Part shown: piece after piece, positions 7,281 to 7,288 of the stretch
How positions within the stretch are numbered: position 1 is the stretch's first letter
How the letters are laid out: the number at the start of each line of letters is the position of its first letter
From: Parcubacteria group bacterium
Lineage (GTDB): Bacteria; Patescibacteriota; Minisyncoccia; UBA6257; JACRHW01
Assembly: GCA_016211955.1 (NCBI GenBank)
Contig: JACRHX010000039.1
Span: forward strand, 1 to 7,288
Length of the DNA: 7,288 nucleotides
Direction of reading: 5' to 3'
Program-made: the position numbers and the translations under genes
Notes under the pieces: model-generated
What the model was told of the DNA's origin: nothing
Seen by the model: only the letters and a program-made list of their open reading frames with translations
The model's database searches: none

Positions 7281-7288
7281 GTCTTTGA

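Noticed and set aside
7229..7288. Minus-strand open frame SKTFKEHDDLRAKYLFFAD ending in TAG at 7231-7229, as the end of a gene upstream of rpoB
   Set aside because: Twenty codons open at a window edge are expected by chance. It has no recognisable family, no terminator follows it before the rpoB promoter, and it conflicts with the boxA-like reading of the other strand. It remains the main rival to the rRNA-leader hypothesis.

Overview
The window is almost entirely one transcription unit on the minus strand. It holds rpoB (beta subunit) followed by rpoC (beta-prime subunit) of the bacterial RNA polymerase, both full length. Both proteins are compact, at 1068 aa and about 1210 aa. They lack the large lineage-specific insertions of the E. 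coli subunits, and every catalytic and zinc-binding motif I looked for is present. The small size, the wording of conserved stretches (for example PIQTPEGGNVGLI in RpoB and [22 protein letters not shown] in RpoC) and the AT-leaning composition suggest a Candidate Phyla Radiation organism, most likely Parcubacteria/Patescibacteria. That placement is inference from memory of the families, not a computed tree.

Layout from right to left, in the direction of transcription. Positions 7210-7288 hold no clear gene, but the plus strand carries a string that fits the boxA consensus of rRNA leaders. At 7171-7209 two sigma70-type promoters overlap back to back. One drives rpoBC leftward (TTGACT-16-TATAAT). 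The other points rightward off the window edge (TTTACA-16-TACACT). The rpoB 5' leader (about 115 nt, very AT-rich) can fold into a two-part hairpin with U-rich 3' arms and tail. It ends in a second small hairpin that includes the rpoB start codon and has six C residues where a Shine-Dalgarno sequence would be expected. rpoB (7047-3841) is separated from rpoC (3827-195) by 13 nt. The rpoC frame stays open back into rpoB through a run of eight A residues. After the rpoC stop comes a strong U-rich hairpin (148-190), a convincing terminator. It is followed by a dispersed-repeat hairpin of the ATTCCC-N8-GGGAAT type (111-142). The remaining 110 bases at the left edge may hold the end of a convergent gene.

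The two proteins form the two-subunit catalytic core of RNA polymerase, so cotranscription with tight spacing is expected. The coding regions are ordinary housekeeping genes. I see no new defence, mobile or biosynthetic system. The points worth a second look lie in the non-coding edges and the rpoB/rpoC junction: a possible slippage site that would fuse the subunits, an SD-less start codon inside a hairpin, an attenuator-like leader, and the divergent promoter pair next to a possible rRNA operon leader.
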